Origin: Agrobacterium larrymoorei
GTDB lineage: Bacteria > Pseudomonadota > Alphaproteobacteria > Rhizobiales > Rhizobiaceae
Reading direction: 5' to 3'
DNA: 64,000 bases
Assembly (NCBI RefSeq): GCF_013322225.1
Contig: NZ_JAAMFB010000016.1
Span: 1 to 64,000 of the forward strand
How positions within the stretch are numbered: the stretch's first letter is position 1; every line of letters begins with the position of its first letter. Under the pieces are notes generated by a model that worked only from the letters and a program-made list of their open reading frames with translations, was not told the DNA's origin and searched no databases. Made by a program: the position numbers and the translations under genes. This document shows positions 17,056-25,836 of the stretch, in pieces.

Positions 17056-18183
17056 TCAGCGAACGATCGTCAAGGTTTCTGCAGCGCGCGTAATGGCAGT
17101 ATAAAGCCATCTTTCCCGCGAGTCCCGGAAAGCAAAGCTTTCATCGAACAGAACCACATTGTTCCACTGCGAACCCTGCGCCTTGTGAACGGTCAACGCG
17201 TAGCCATAATCGAACTCGTCGTAACGCTTCCGGGTCGACCACGGTATTTCCGTTTCACTTTCCTCGAATGCCGCTTTCAGCAATTTGATCTTTGCCGCGC
17301 CACGATCCATATCGTCGTCTTCGGGGCGGATCATCAGATTGATGCCGGGCTTGACCGTTTCACGCGATGAACTCATGACCTGCCAGAGAGAACCGTTCAG
17401 CAGCCCCTTGGCAGGGTCGTTGCGTAGACACACCAGCTTGTCGCCGGATTGAGGATAGTCGGCCGTAAACCCCTTTAGTTCCCGCAGTCGCTGATTGTAT
17501 CGCTTGCGTGTGCGGTTGGTGCCGACAAGCACCTGATCTGCATCCAGCACCAGTGCCTGGGTTACATCTGACTTGGAGATGACCTGCGCGGTTCCGTAAT
17601 CCCCGCGCATGATCTCCTTGCCCTCACGCACATCCATGGCAATCTGGATGATCGGATTGTCCTTCGCCTGCCGGTGAATTTCTGACAGCAGATAATCCGG
17701 CTCCTGCTCGGTGAAGAAACCGCCTCCGGTCACTGGAGGAAGCTGGCCGGGATCGCCAAGCACCAGGATTGGCGTGCCAAAGCTCATCAGGTCCTTGCCG
17801 AGTTGCTCATCCACCATCGAGCATTCGTCGATGATGATAAGCGCAGCCTTTGAAAGCGGGCTCTGGCGGTTGATGGTAAACATCGGCGCAATCGAGGTCT
17901 TGCCTGTTTCCTCATCCTCAACCGCTTCCTCGCCACGCGGTCGATAGATCAGCGAATGGATGGTGCGCGCGTTGGAAGCGCCGCGAGACCGCAAAACCTG
18001 CGCCGCTTTGCCGGTGAAAGCTGCAAACAGAACCTCGCCATCCACATGCTCTGCGAAATGTTTCGCGAGAGTGGTCTTGCCCGTGCCCGCATAGCCGAAC
18101 AGCCGGAAAACCGGTGAGCGGCCTTCCTTCAGCCAGCGCGAAACAGCCTTAAGGGCTTCATCCTGTTGCGGTGAAAATTGCAT
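17056..18183 (-). CDS. RecD-like AAA DNA helicase
   Basis: A 375-residue superfamily 1 helicase of the RecD/UvrD type, lacking RecD2's long N-terminal domain. Motifs in order: FGYAGTGKTTLAKH (Walker A, residues 29-42), LIIIDECSMVDEQL (Walker B), VLGDPGQLPPV (motif III), LLSEIHRQ (motif IV region) and YALTVHKAQGSQWNNVVLFDE near residue 325 with YTAITRAAETL (motif VI) near the C terminus. It is compact, so probably a Dda-like 5'-3' helicase in repair or replication; direction is inferred from the family. The start at 18181-18183 matches the family N terminus QFSPQQDEAL. Divergent from chemoreceptor 1. Confidence 0.88.
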   Translation of the reverse strand: MQFSPQQDEALKAVSRWLKEGRSPVFRLFGYAGTGKTTLAKHFAEHVDGEVLFAAFTGKAAQVLRSRGASNARTIHSLIYRPRGEEAVEDEETGKTSIAPMFTINRQSPLSKAALIIIDECSMVDEQLGKDLMSFGTPILVLGDPGQLPPVTGGGFFTEQEPDYLLSEIHRQAKDNPIIQIAMDVREGKEIMRGDYGTAQVISKSDVTQALVLDADQVLVGTNRTRKRYNQRLRELKGFTADYPQSGDKLVCLRNDPAKGLLNGSLWQVMSSSRETVKPGINLMIRPEDDDMDRGAAKIKLLKAAFEESETEIPWSTRKRYDEFDYGYALTVHKAQGSQWNNVVLFDESFAFRDSRERWLYTAITRAAETLTIVR

Positions 18184-18507
18184 GCGTTCTCTTCGCAGGA
18201 TTCGAGCGACCAGCGCAACTGAAAAAGAACGAAAGATGAATAAACACGAAAATTGCGACGCGAAAGAATCTAATTTAGGCAATCATAATTATTATAGATG
18301 ACGATTAAAATCTTAACTAACAATAAAGTGATCGTCAATAATATCAAATTGCACGGGTGAAATATTAGGGATGTTTCACCTGCGCCATGAAACGGACCAG
18401 AACGACACGCGGCTTTCCTACGAAACCCCGACAAGAAAAACAAAGTTGTTCGGAGCAACGCCATGCTCACCACGCTGCAATAACTTCGATCATAGGGGCG
18501 GGGAAAA
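18184..18507. other. Divergent promoter region, A+T-rich core
   Basis: About 320 bases between the helicase and chemoreceptor genes. Roughly 18255-18350 is clearly A+T-rich (ATCATAATTATTATAG and similar), as expected for promoters. I find no gene, RNA or convincing operator. Confidence 0.4.
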
Positions 18508-20445
18508 ATGTTCTCTTTCAAGAACCTTTCCACAAAATCAAAAGTCGTGTCTGGAACGTCAGCGCCGGTATTGCTGGCAATAGCCATCGGCACAATCGCA
18601 CTTACCAGCATTTCATCGATGACAGAGAGCAACGGTTGGGTTGACCACACCAACCAGGTGCTGAGCAAATCAGATAATATTACCGCTGCCGCCGTGGACA
18701 TGGAAACCGGCATGCGCGGCTTCATCATAACGGGAAAGCAGGATTTCCTAGCTCCATACCGTAAAGGTGAGCAGGCAATCTATCCGATGATCGACCAGCT
18801 GAAAGCTATGGTCAGCGACAACCCGACCCAGGTCACACGTCTCGATAAAATCCGGACCGCCATAAGCGACTGGCAAAAGAACTTTGCCGAACCGCAGATC
18901 ACGGCGCGCGCCACATTGGCCGACACCACTTCGATCGGCGACATGAACCGGCAGCTCGACGCATCACAGGGCAAGACCTATTTCGACGGCCTGCGAAGCG
19001 TCATTCTGGAGCTGCAGAACGACGAGAAGGTATTACTTACGAAGCGGTCTGCAGCAAATGACGCCGCAGTATCCTCTTCCATCAACATGATCTGGGGCAG
19101 CCTTGCAGGCGCGGTTCTCATCGCCCTTGCGGCCGGTCTCCTTATCGGCTCCGGAATCTCCCGTCCGCTGCTGGCCATGACATCCGCCATGAAGCGTCTG
19201 GCAAACGGCGAAACGCAGGTGGAAATCCCTGGCGTGGGACGCAAGGATGAGATCGGCCAAATGGCCGAAACCGTACAGGTCTTCAAGGACAACGCCATCG
19301 CCAAGATCCAGATGGAACGCGAAGCCGACGCCAATCGCTCGATGACCGAGAAGGAACGGCAGGAACGTGAAGCCCAGAAAGCCAAGGAAGCCGCCGACAT
19401 TCAGTTCGCCGTCGATGCTCTGGCAGAAGGTCTCGGACAGTTGGCGGACGGCAATGTCGCCCACCGCATCGCGTCGCCTTTCGTGGAGCACCTCGACCGC
19501 CTGAGAAAAGATTTCAACAACTCCGTCGGAAAGCTGAATGAAGCCCTCATTTCCGTCGGCAAGAATGCCCGCGGCATCGATGCTGGCGCTAATGAAATTC
19601 GCTCCGCTGCGGACGATCTTTCCAAGCGCACCGAACAGCAGGCCGCATCCGTTGAAGAAACGGCAGCTGCTCTCGAACAGATTTCGACAACCGTTCGCGA
19701 CTCCGCCAAGCGCGCCGAAGAAGTCGGCAGTCTGGTCACCAAGACCCGCATCAGCGCCGAAAATTCCGGCAAGGTCGTTCGCGATGCCGTCATTGCCATG
19801 CAGCAGATCGAAAAGTCTTCAAGCGAAATTTCCAACATCATCGGCGTTATCGACGAAATCGCTTTTCAGACCAACCTTCTGGCGCTGAACGCAGGCGTTG
19901 AAGCGGCGCGCGCCGGTGAAGCTGGCAAAGGCTTTGCCGTCGTCGCCCAGGAAGTGCGCGAACTCGCTCAGCGTTCCGCCAATGCGGCCAAGGAGATAAA
20001 AACGCTGATCGTCACCTCTGGAGAACAGGTAAGGGCTGGCGTCAACCTCGTGGGCAATACGGGTAGTGCGCTGGAAAACATCGTCGCCGAGGTTCAGCAG
20101 ATCAATCATCACGTCAACGCCATCGTGGAATCGGCACGCGAGCAGTCGGTTGGCATTCAGGAGATTAATTCCGCGGTCAACACGATGGATCAGGGCACGC
20201 AGCAGAATGCTGCCATGGTGGAACAATCGACCGCCGCCAGCCACAGCCTTGCCAAGGAAGCGGGAGAACTGAACAAACTGATCGCCCAGTTCAGTCTCGA
20301 GGGGGGAACCGGCCACCGTTCGATCCAGGTCGCTTCACCTGCCTCCACTCCCGTCGCATCGCCGACCCGCCAGTTGATGAAGAAAGTCGCGGGCGCTTTC
20401 GGCGGCGGCTCAGCTTCGGCGGCTCAGTCATGGGAAGAGTTCTAG
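18508..20445 (+). CDS. Methyl-accepting chemotaxis protein with CHASE3-like sensor
   Basis: A 645-residue transmembrane chemoreceptor. The first membrane segment is at residues 12-35. The periplasmic part carries the CHASE3 signature [21 protein letters not shown] near residue 70. The second membrane segment (~195-215) is followed by HAMP ([19 protein letters not shown]), a second HAMP-like stretch near 305-345, and the signalling hairpin tip [22 protein letters not shown] near 455. The protein ends in SWEEF, a CheR/CheB-tether type pentapeptide (xWxxF). There are no che genes in the window. The ligand is unknown. A strong terminator follows at 20468-20496. Paired in type with the receptor at 22223-24145. 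Confidence 0.94.
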   Translation: MFSFKNLSTKSKVVSGTSAPVLLAIAIGTIALTSISSMTESNGWVDHTNQVLSKSDNITAAAVDMETGMRGFIITGKQDFLAPYRKGEQAIYPMIDQLKAMVSDNPTQVTRLDKIRTAISDWQKNFAEPQITARATLADTTSIGDMNRQLDASQGKTYFDGLRSVILELQNDEKVLLTKRSAANDAAVSSSINMIWGSLAGAVLIALAAGLLIGSGISRPLLAMTSAMKRLANGETQVEIPGVGRKDEIGQMAETVQVFKDNAIAKIQMEREADANRSMTEKERQEREAQKAKEAADIQFAVDALAEGLGQLADGNVAHRIASPFVEHLDRLRKDFNNSVGKLNEALISVGKNARGIDAGANEIRSAADDLSKRTEQQAASVEETAAALEQISTTVRDSAKRAEEVGSLVTKTRISAENSGKVVRDAVIAMQQIEKSSSEISNIIGVIDEIAFQTNLLALNAGVEAARAGEAGKGFAVVAQEVRELAQRSANAAKEIKTLIVTSGEQVRAGVNLVGNTGSALENIVAEVQQINHHVNAIVESAREQSVGIQEINSAVNTMDQGTQQNAAMVEQSTAASHSLAKEAGELNKLIAQFSLEGGTGHRSIQVASPASTPVASPTRQLMKKVAGAFGGGSASAAQSWEEF

Positions 20446-20467
20446 GATTATCTTGAATTTTAAAACC

Positions 20468-20496
20468 ACGCCCGCGTCAAAAGCGCGGGCGTTTTT
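20468..20496 (+). terminator. Intrinsic terminator of chemoreceptor 1
   Basis: ACGCCCGCG and CGCGGGCGT form a perfect 9-base-pair stem followed by TTTTT on the plus strand, 23 bases past the chemoreceptor stop. Its tail overlaps the last codons of the convergent LysE gene. Confidence 0.9.
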
Positions 20497-21088
20497 ATTT
20501 CAGCATCGGCCAAAGGCTGATGACAAGCAGTATCGCCATGGAAATGTTGAACCATTTCAACCGTACCGGTACCGAGAGCCATTCGCGAAGGACCGATCCG
20601 AAACCCGCCCATGTCGAAACGCTGGGAAGATTGACGGCAGCAAAGGCGAGACCGACGATAAGGACGGTGAAAAAATACTGGTTCTCGTCCGTATAGGTCG
20701 CCATGGCTGTCACCGCCATCACCCACGCCTTCGGATTGACCCACTGAAATGCAGCTGCGCCCAGAAACGTCATAGGCTCCTCACTCGTCTTGCCGTCACT
20801 CAACGACCTGGATGTGCCGATTTTCCAGGCGATCCAGATGAGATACGCACCGCCTGCAAACTTCAGCGCCGTGTAAAGCATCGGAACCGAGTGCAGCAAC
20901 GCGCCAAGCCCGAGGCCAACGCCAACCAGCAGTGACAGAAAGCCTGCGCCGATACCCAGCATATGCGGAATGGTCCGGTGGAAGCCGAAATTTACGCCGG
21001 AGGCAAAGAGCATCATGTTATTCGGTCCGGGCGTGATGGATGTGGTAAAAGCAAAAAGCACAAGCGCTATGAAGGTCTCGATTGTCAT
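20495..21088 (-). CDS. LysE/RhtB family amino-acid exporter
   Basis: A 197-residue inner-membrane protein of the LysE/RhtB superfamily with about six membrane segments. The signature FTTSITPGPNNMMLFASGVNFG is at residues 14-35, followed by hydrophobic segments and FQWVNPKAWVMAVTAMATY near residue 112, both diagnostic for the family. It probably exports an amino acid or analogue by proton exchange; the substrate is unknown. No dedicated regulator is next to it, unlike many LysE genes that pair with a LysG gene. Convergent with chemoreceptor 1. Confidence 0.9.
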   Translation of the reverse strand: MTIETFIALVLFAFTTSITPGPNNMMLFASGVNFGFHRTIPHMLGIGAGFLSLLVGVGLGLGALLHSVPMLYTALKFAGGAYLIWIAWKIGTSRSLSDGKTSEEPMTFLGAAAFQWVNPKAWVMAVTAMATYTDENQYFFTVLIVGLAFAAVNLPSVSTWAGFGSVLREWLSVPVRLKWFNISMAILLVISLWPMLK

Positions 21089-21231
21089 GGTTTTCCCCTT
21101 GGAGACCGAAATCTATTCGCCGGCGTTACCAAAAACCAGCCCGCTACATGAATGGAATTCCCTACAAGTTTTGATGGATCGACCTTGGACCGCCGTAGTT
21201 TATGGTGGGAAGATCAGAATGGGAGAAGACC

Positions 21232-22077
21232 ATGTTCGAAGACTTGCCAACCGTTACCCTGCCCTTTGGTAAAACCGTCCCAGCCCTTGGAATCGGCACG
21301 TGGAATATGGGTGATGCCAAGGCTGGCGAAGCGCAGGAAATTGCCAGCATTCGCAGGTCTGTCGAGCTTGGTATGAAAGTTGTCGATACGGCGGAAATGT
21401 ACGCGGATGGACGCTCAGAGGAAGTCGTGGGCAAAGCCATCAGAGATATACGGGATCAGGTCTTTCTCGTCAGCAAAATCTACCCTTTCAACGCCAGCGC
21501 GACCGGCACCATCGAGGCCTGTGAGCGCAGCCTGAAACGGCTTGGCGTCGATCAGCTTGATCTCTATCTCCTGCACTGGCGCGGATCACACCCGCTGGAT
21601 GAAACAGTTGCAGCCTTCGAGAGACTGAAGCGTGATGGCAAGATCGCGGCATGGGGAGTCTCCAACTTCGATACGGACGATATGGAGGAACTCTTTTCCA
21701 TGCCCGATGGCGCAAACTGCGCTGTCAATCAGATCCTCTATAACGTCTCTCGACGCGGCCCTGAATTCGATCTTCTACCCTGGTGCCAGCAACATGACGT
21801 CGCTGTCATGGCGTACTCACCCATGGAACAGGGTCGTATTCTGAACAATCACGAACTCATTCGGATCGCCAAGGCCTATCAGGCCACACCTGCACAAGTG
21901 GCGCTTGCCTTTCTGCTAGAACGGGAAGGTGTAATCGCGATACCGAAAAGTGCAAGACCGGAACGCGTAGAGGAAAATCGTGGCGCGACGGACCTTGAGA
22001 TAAGCGACGAAGATTGGGCAGCCCTCGACGCCGCATTCCAACCACCGAAACAGCGGACTCCACTTGAAATGTTATGA
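21232..22077 (+). CDS. Aldo/keto reductase
   Basis: A 281-residue NADPH-dependent aldo/keto reductase. The catalytic tetrad is visible: Asp and Tyr in VVDTAEMYADG (residues ~45-55), Lys in VFLVSKIYP and His in LYLLHWRGSHPL near residue 112. The cofactor region AIPKSARPERVEEN lies near 245. It most resembles the 2,5-diketo-gluconate reductase/YeaE-like group, though the substrate is unknown. I chose the ATG at 21232, with GGGAGAAG upstream, over an in-frame start at 21202. A bidirectional terminator follows. Confidence 0.9.
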   Translation: MFEDLPTVTLPFGKTVPALGIGTWNMGDAKAGEAQEIASIRRSVELGMKVVDTAEMYADGRSEEVVGKAIRDIRDQVFLVSKIYPFNASATGTIEACERSLKRLGVDQLDLYLLHWRGSHPLDETVAAFERLKRDGKIAAWGVSNFDTDDMEELFSMPDGANCAVNQILYNVSRRGPEFDLLPWCQQHDVAVMAYSPMEQGRILNNHELIRIAKAYQATPAQVALAFLLEREGVIAIPKSARPERVEENRGATDLEISDEDWAALDAAFQPPKQRTPLEML

Positions 22078-22166
22078 CGGGAATTCAATGCTTTACGGCG
22101 CCTTCCGGAATCAAGCTGAGATCAAATTGATTCCCCGCGTGAAGATGTTGGACATCTGACACAAAA

Positions 22167-22191
22167 AACCGGGCGCTTTCGGCACCCGGTT
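22167..22191. terminator. Bidirectional intrinsic terminator
   Basis: AACCGGG and CCCGGTT arms (with GC extensions) form a hairpin flanked by A6 on the left and T7 on the right. It therefore works for the aldo/keto reductase gene on the plus strand and for chemoreceptor 2 on the minus strand. Confidence 0.9.
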
Positions 22192-22222
22192 TTTTTCGTT
22201 CAGCGACGTGCTGCGGGAAAGA

Positions 22223-24145
22223 TCAAAACTCTTCCCAGTCCTGCTTCACCGCTGCATTGCCATTGAAGGCGGATGCGACCTTGCGACCAAGCGCGCGGGC
22301 CGGTGATGGTGCGGGTCGTTCTGTCGGAGTTGCTGCACGAACCGGAGCCTCGTAGCCGCCTGCAAGCTTGAACTGCGCCAGAAGCTGGTTGAGAGAGGCA
22401 ACCTCACGGGCCAAGCCATGGCTGGCAGCGGTGGATTCCTCCACCATCGCCGCATTCTTCTGCGTGTCCTGATCCATCTGGTTCACAGCCGTATTGATCT
22501 GCTGCAAGCCCGAAGACTGCTCCTGCGCCGATTCAACGATCGCCATCACATGCCGGTTGATCTCCTGCACTTCCGCAACGATGGTTTCCAGCGCACGGCC
22601 CGTCTCGCCCACAAGCTCCACACCCTCCTGAACCTGGGTATTGGAGGTGTTGATCAGCGCCTTGATGTCCTTGGCGGCACTTGCGGAGCGCTGCGCCAGT
22701 TCACGCACCTCCTGCGCAACAACGGCAAAGCCCTTGCCCGCCTCACCCGCACGCGCTGCTTCCACACCGGCATTCAGCGCAAGAAGGTTGGTCTGGAAGG
22801 CGATCTCGTCGATCACGCTGATGATGTTGGAGATTTCAGACGAGGACTTCTCGATCTGCTCCATCGCAACGACGGCCTTGCGCACCACATTGCCGGACTG
22901 TTCCGCACCGGTGCGGGCACGAGACACAAGCTCGCCTGCTTCCTGCGCGCGCCGGGTAGAATCCTTCACCGTGGTGGTGATTTCCTCAAGTGCTGCGGCT
23001 GTCTCTTCGACCGAGGCTGCCTGCTGTTCGGTGCGCTTGGCCAGATCGTCGGCAGCAGAGCGGATTTCGTTGGCACCCGCATCGATACCGCGGGCATTGT
23101 CGGCCACACGCGATAGCGCCGACTGAAGCTTTTCGGCAGAGGCGTTGAAGTTGTTGCGCACCAGATCGAGATGCTGCGCAAACGGCTGGCTGATGCGGTA
23201 GGACACATCGCCTTCCGACAGGCGCGACAGCGCATCGGCTAGATTATCGACCGCAAACTGCGTGTCTGCCGCTTCCCTTGCCTTCTGCTCTTCGCGGGCG
23301 ATCCGCTCCTTCTCCGAAAGGCTGCGATTGGCATCGGCTTCCTGTTCCAAGCGAATACGCTCAAGCGCGTTCTCGCGGAAAACGGAAACAGCCGCAGCCA
23401 TCTGGCCGACTTCGTCCTTGCGCTTCAGGCCGTCGATCTCAGCCTTCGTTTCGCCGTTGGCGAGCGAGACCATTCGGGTACTCAGACGCGCTATGGGGCC
23501 GGTTATGCCGCGTGCAGAAATCAAGAGCGCTGCGATAACGGCAAGGGCGAAGAGTATTCCGAGCGCTGCAAGCGAAGTCAGGATCGTCTTGTCTGTCGTG
23601 GCACTCAATTCACCCGACCTGTCCATTACACCCTTGAGGCTGCTTTCACTGATAGCACGAATGTCGGCCCGCCACTTTTCAATCTCTGGACCAGCCTCAA
23701 GCAACAACCTGCGGCTCGCCCGAAAATCGCCTGTACGCATCGCTTCCCAAGCCTTGTCCATCGATGCCACGATCGCCTTTGCGCGATCATTCATCGGGTC
23801 AAGACTGCTGGCAAGTTCCGGGACGCGTTTTTTGACATCTTCAAGCCGTTGCGAGATAACGCTAGCATCCCTCTTGTAGGTCGCTTCAATCTCGGTCGGC
23901 TTTACCGATTGCTCGGACATAATCAGACCGGCTGTCGTATCGTAGCCTACGGCGACGATTGCTGTGCTGGCGCGAAAAAGTTCGGTCGCAGCAATGGCGT
24001 CAGTCGTAATCAGATCGGAATAGGTGTCATCAGCACTCTTATAATTTGATGATACGAAGCCAACGCCACCCAAGCCGATCAACGAGACGGGAACGATGAG
24101 GGAAAGAATTTTCGTGCGGATTTTCGCGTTCTCAAGAAACGACAT
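22223..24145 (-). CDS. Methyl-accepting chemotaxis protein with four-helix-bundle sensor
   Basis: A 640-residue chemoreceptor. A membrane segment at residues ~11-30 is followed by a helical periplasmic domain of four-helix-bundle (4HB_MCP) type, a second membrane segment (~188-210), HAMP ([19 protein letters not shown]), a HAMP-like repeat near 300-340 and the conserved signalling tip [22 protein letters not shown]. It ends in DWEEF, a xWxxF tether for methylation enzymes. From the HAMP domain onward it is strikingly similar to the receptor at 18508-20445, while the sensor parts differ. This suggests duplication with sensor exchange. Ligand unknown. A perfect palindrome lies about 100 bases upstream. 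Confidence 0.94.
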   Translation of the reverse strand: MSFLENAKIRTKILSLIVPVSLIGLGGVGFVSSNYKSADDTYSDLITTDAIAATELFRASTAIVAVGYDTTAGLIMSEQSVKPTEIEATYKRDASVISQRLEDVKKRVPELASSLDPMNDRAKAIVASMDKAWEAMRTGDFRASRRLLLEAGPEIEKWRADIRAISESSLKGVMDRSGELSATTDKTILTSLAALGILFALAVIAALLISARGITGPIARLSTRMVSLANGETKAEIDGLKRKDEVGQMAAAVSVFRENALERIRLEQEADANRSLSEKERIAREEQKAREAADTQFAVDNLADALSRLSEGDVSYRISQPFAQHLDLVRNNFNASAEKLQSALSRVADNARGIDAGANEIRSAADDLAKRTEQQAASVEETAAALEEITTTVKDSTRRAQEAGELVSRARTGAEQSGNVVRKAVVAMEQIEKSSSEISNIISVIDEIAFQTNLLALNAGVEAARAGEAGKGFAVVAQEVRELAQRSASAAKDIKALINTSNTQVQEGVELVGETGRALETIVAEVQEINRHVMAIVESAQEQSSGLQQINTAVNQMDQDTQKNAAMVEESTAASHGLAREVASLNQLLAQFKLAGGYEAPVRAATPTERPAPSPARALGRKVASAFNGNAAVKQDWEEF

Positions 24146-24491
24146 GGGTCCTCGCGTAAGGCAATCTGCCAGATGACAAAAGCGTGCCCACTCCCGGTCC
24201 CCCGATCTAGGTTGGAAGCCATTGCTTTGTCGATCTAAGTGAGACGCTCCATCATGGAGCGAGAGACTCCACAGTTGTGCCGTAAAACCAATTTATAAAC
24301 ATTTAAAATTGTGCAGCCGTGAATGCACTCCAAAGCAAAAAAGAAATCACCGATATAAAAAGATTACTGAGATCATCAGCTTACGCAACGTTAAGCAGAG
24401 CCATCACATGCCGCCAACAACTATCTTGGGTAGAGTGGAGCACATACAAAGATCTGGCTTCTGCCGAAATTAACCGCTGATCGAAGGGCGA
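24146..24491. other. Intergenic region upstream of chemoreceptor 2
   Basis: About 345 bases, with an A+T-rich middle (around 24280-24370). It holds the receptor promoter region, the palindrome at 24245-24261 and, at its right end, a CTGATCG/CGATCAG hairpin (24477-24495) at the 3' end of the next minus-strand gene. I see no gene. Confidence 0.4.
24245..24261. promoter_or_regulatory. Palindrome upstream of chemoreceptor 2
   Basis: CGCTCCAT-C-ATGGAGCG is a perfect 8-1-8 palindrome about 100 bases before the minus-strand receptor start. It could be a regulator site or a 5'-UTR hairpin; no regulator is assigned. Confidence 0.4.
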
Positions 24492-24815
24492 TCAGTCTGA
24501 AAAGACGTTGGCTTTCTTCAAAACCCAGTAGAGGGGAAAAGCCATAATCATCAGGACGATGCTGATCTCGTGGCCGGAAGTCCAGTCTGCCAGCCTGTCC
24601 ACCATCGAGCGGCTGCCGAAGATGCCTGTCGTGAAAAGCCCGGTTCCGAGCACGCCGAAAACGGCGACCAGTGCCCAACCTCCGAAAGACAGTCCTTCCG
24701 CGCTGGATGTAGCTGCATAGATCACGAAAAGCACACCTGCGACCATGATACCACCAAATGTTAAAAGGTAGCTTCGGCAGTATAGCGCCATTGCCTGGCG
24801 GGACTTGGATTTCAT
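24492..24815 (-). CDS. Small membrane protein with three membrane segments
   Basis: A 107-residue protein I cannot assign to a family. Three hydrophobic segments are visible: residues ~17-36 (LTFGGIMVAGVLFVIYAAT), ~44-64 (FGGWALVAVFGVLGTGLFTTG) and ~84-102 (ISIVLMIMAFPLYWVLKK). The N terminus is basic, so it should sit cytoplasmic. Its start overlaps the stop of the upstream gene in an ATGA arrangement (24812-24815), so the two are translationally coupled and probably act together. The Gly-rich membrane helices suggest a packing or channel role, but that is speculation. Confidence 0.65.
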   Translation of the reverse strand: MKSKSRQAMALYCRSYLLTFGGIMVAGVLFVIYAATSSAEGLSFGGWALVAVFGVLGTGLFTTGIFGSRSMVDRLADWTSGHEISIVLMIMAFPLYWVLKKANVFSD

Positions 24816-25069
24816 TCCAGCACCTCAAAAATCTCTTGATGCGTGAAACCTGTGAACAGGGCAATCCCCGCAAACGTCACAAAGAGGAGGAGATGGCACG
24901 CTCCGAAAACCGAAGCCAGATGCGATTTGGCCTCATGAAAAGCAATTGCAGCTTTCTCGCCAGCACGTGGCGCAGTTTCGTGGATGGGAAAAATCGAACG
25001 TGCCCAGAGTTCGCCAAAATCCTTACGGCGCGACAAGCGGTAAAACATCACCAACCAAAACAGGATCAA
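24812..25069 (-). CDS. Small membrane protein, possible frameshifted 5' end
   Basis: An 85-residue product from a TTG start, with an N-terminal hydrophobic segment (ILFWLVMFY) and a C-terminal one (GACHLLLFVTFAGIALF). No family recognised. The TTG overlaps the stop of a short upstream frame (25066-25188) in a TGTTGA arrangement. Joining the two frames by one base would give a continuous N terminus running into LLILFWLVMFY. Either the gene is expressed by reinitiation, or a natural indel, programmed shift or sequencing error splits it. An ATG eight codons inside is an alternative start. Coupled with the next gene by an ATGA overlap. Confidence 0.5.
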   Translation of the reverse strand: MILFWLVMFYRLSRRKDFGELWARSIFPIHETAPRAGEKAAIAFHEAKSHLASVFGACHLLLFVTFAGIALFTGFTHQEIFEVLE

Positions 25070-25188
25070 CAGAAGCGCAGCTCCGCACCGGAGAGAACGA
25101 AAACTTCCTTTGCACTCACTCTTTCGCGATCCTCATTTTCTCCTGAAAATATAAGCTCTTCATCCAAATTCACAACCCAAGCAGGCAT
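25066..25188 (-). CDS. 40-codon frame just upstream, possible lost N terminus
   Basis: The minus-strand ATG at 25186-25188 opens a 40-residue frame (begins MPAWVVNLDEEL, then many Glu and Arg) ending in TGA at 25066-25068. It begins immediately after the T-run of the ilvH terminator and has no clear ribosome site. Its end overlaps the TTG start of the small membrane protein. It is best read as the original N-terminal cytoplasmic part of that protein in another frame, or as a regulatory upstream frame. Confidence 0.35.
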   Translation of the reverse strand: MPAWVVNLDEELIFSGENEDRERVSAKEVFVLSGAELRFC

Positions 25189-25192
25189 GAAA

Positions 25193-25217
25193 AAGCCCGC
25201 GGCAAGGCCACGGGCTT
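25193..25217 (-). terminator. Intrinsic terminator of ilvIH
   Basis: On the minus strand AAGCCCG and CGGGCTT arms, extended by GGC/GCC, form a hairpin followed by TTTTT. It lies 25 bases past the ilvH stop. Confidence 0.88.
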
Positions 25218-25241
25218 CAAGACATAAAGATGCCCGCGAGA

Positions 25242-25814
25242 TTACATCCCCTGTGGGCCGCGGTTCATCGCTGCGATACCGGTGCGGCAGATTTCGATTA
25301 GTCCAAGCGGCTTGATGATCGATACGAACTGATCGATCTTGGAAGACTTGCCGGTGATTTCGAAGATGAAGTGATCGAGAGTCGCATCCACCACCTTGGC
25401 GTGGAACGCATCGGCCAGACGCAGTGTCTCTGCACGGTCTTCCCCGCGCCCGGCAACCTTTATCAGTGCTACTTCTCGCTCGATGGGGCGTTCCTGACCG
25501 GCCTGACGGGCGCGCACTGTAAGATCAACCACGCGGTGAACCGGAACGATGCGTTCCAGCTGCGCCTTGATCTGCTCCAGCACGCCCGGCGTTCCCCGTG
25601 TGACGATGGTGATGCGCGACAGATGCGCTTCGTGTTCCGTCTCCGAAACCGTCAGGCTTTCGATGTTGTAGCCACGACCGGAAAACAGGCCGATGACGCG
25701 GGCGAGAACGCCCGGCTCGTTGTTGACCAGAACGGAAAGCGTATGGTTCTCCACCATCTCCGTTTCCTTCTGGATGAAATAGGCAGAGCCGGTGGGCTGT
25801 AGGTGTGCGTTCAT
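25242..25814 (-). CDS. ilvH: Acetolactate synthase small (regulatory) subunit
   Basis: A 190-residue regulatory subunit of acetohydroxyacid synthase. The N-terminal ACT domain (residues ~22-95: HTLSVLVNNEPGVLARVIGLFSGRGYNIESL) binds valine for feedback inhibition and is followed by the ALS small-subunit C-terminal domain (GKSSKIDQFVSIIKPLGLIEICRTGIAAMNRG). It partners IlvI. AGGA precedes the ATG. The gene lies 22 bases after ilvI in the same operon and ends in a terminator at 25193-25217. Confidence 0.96.
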   Translation of the reverse strand: MNAHLQPTGSAYFIQKETEMVENHTLSVLVNNEPGVLARVIGLFSGRGYNIESLTVSETEHEAHLSRITIVTRGTPGVLEQIKAQLERIVPVHRVVDLTVRARQAGQERPIEREVALIKVAGRGEDRAETLRLADAFHAKVVDATLDHFIFEITGKSSKIDQFVSIIKPLGLIEICRTGIAAMNRGPQGM

Positions 25815-25836
25815 TATTCCTGTCCTCTTCCCCCTC

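Noticed and set aside
24421-24873. 150-codon minus frame over the small membrane genes
   Set aside because: Overlaps 24492-24815 in another frame; composition (many Arg and Cys) is that of a shadow frame, while the membrane protein frame is hydrophobic and coherent.
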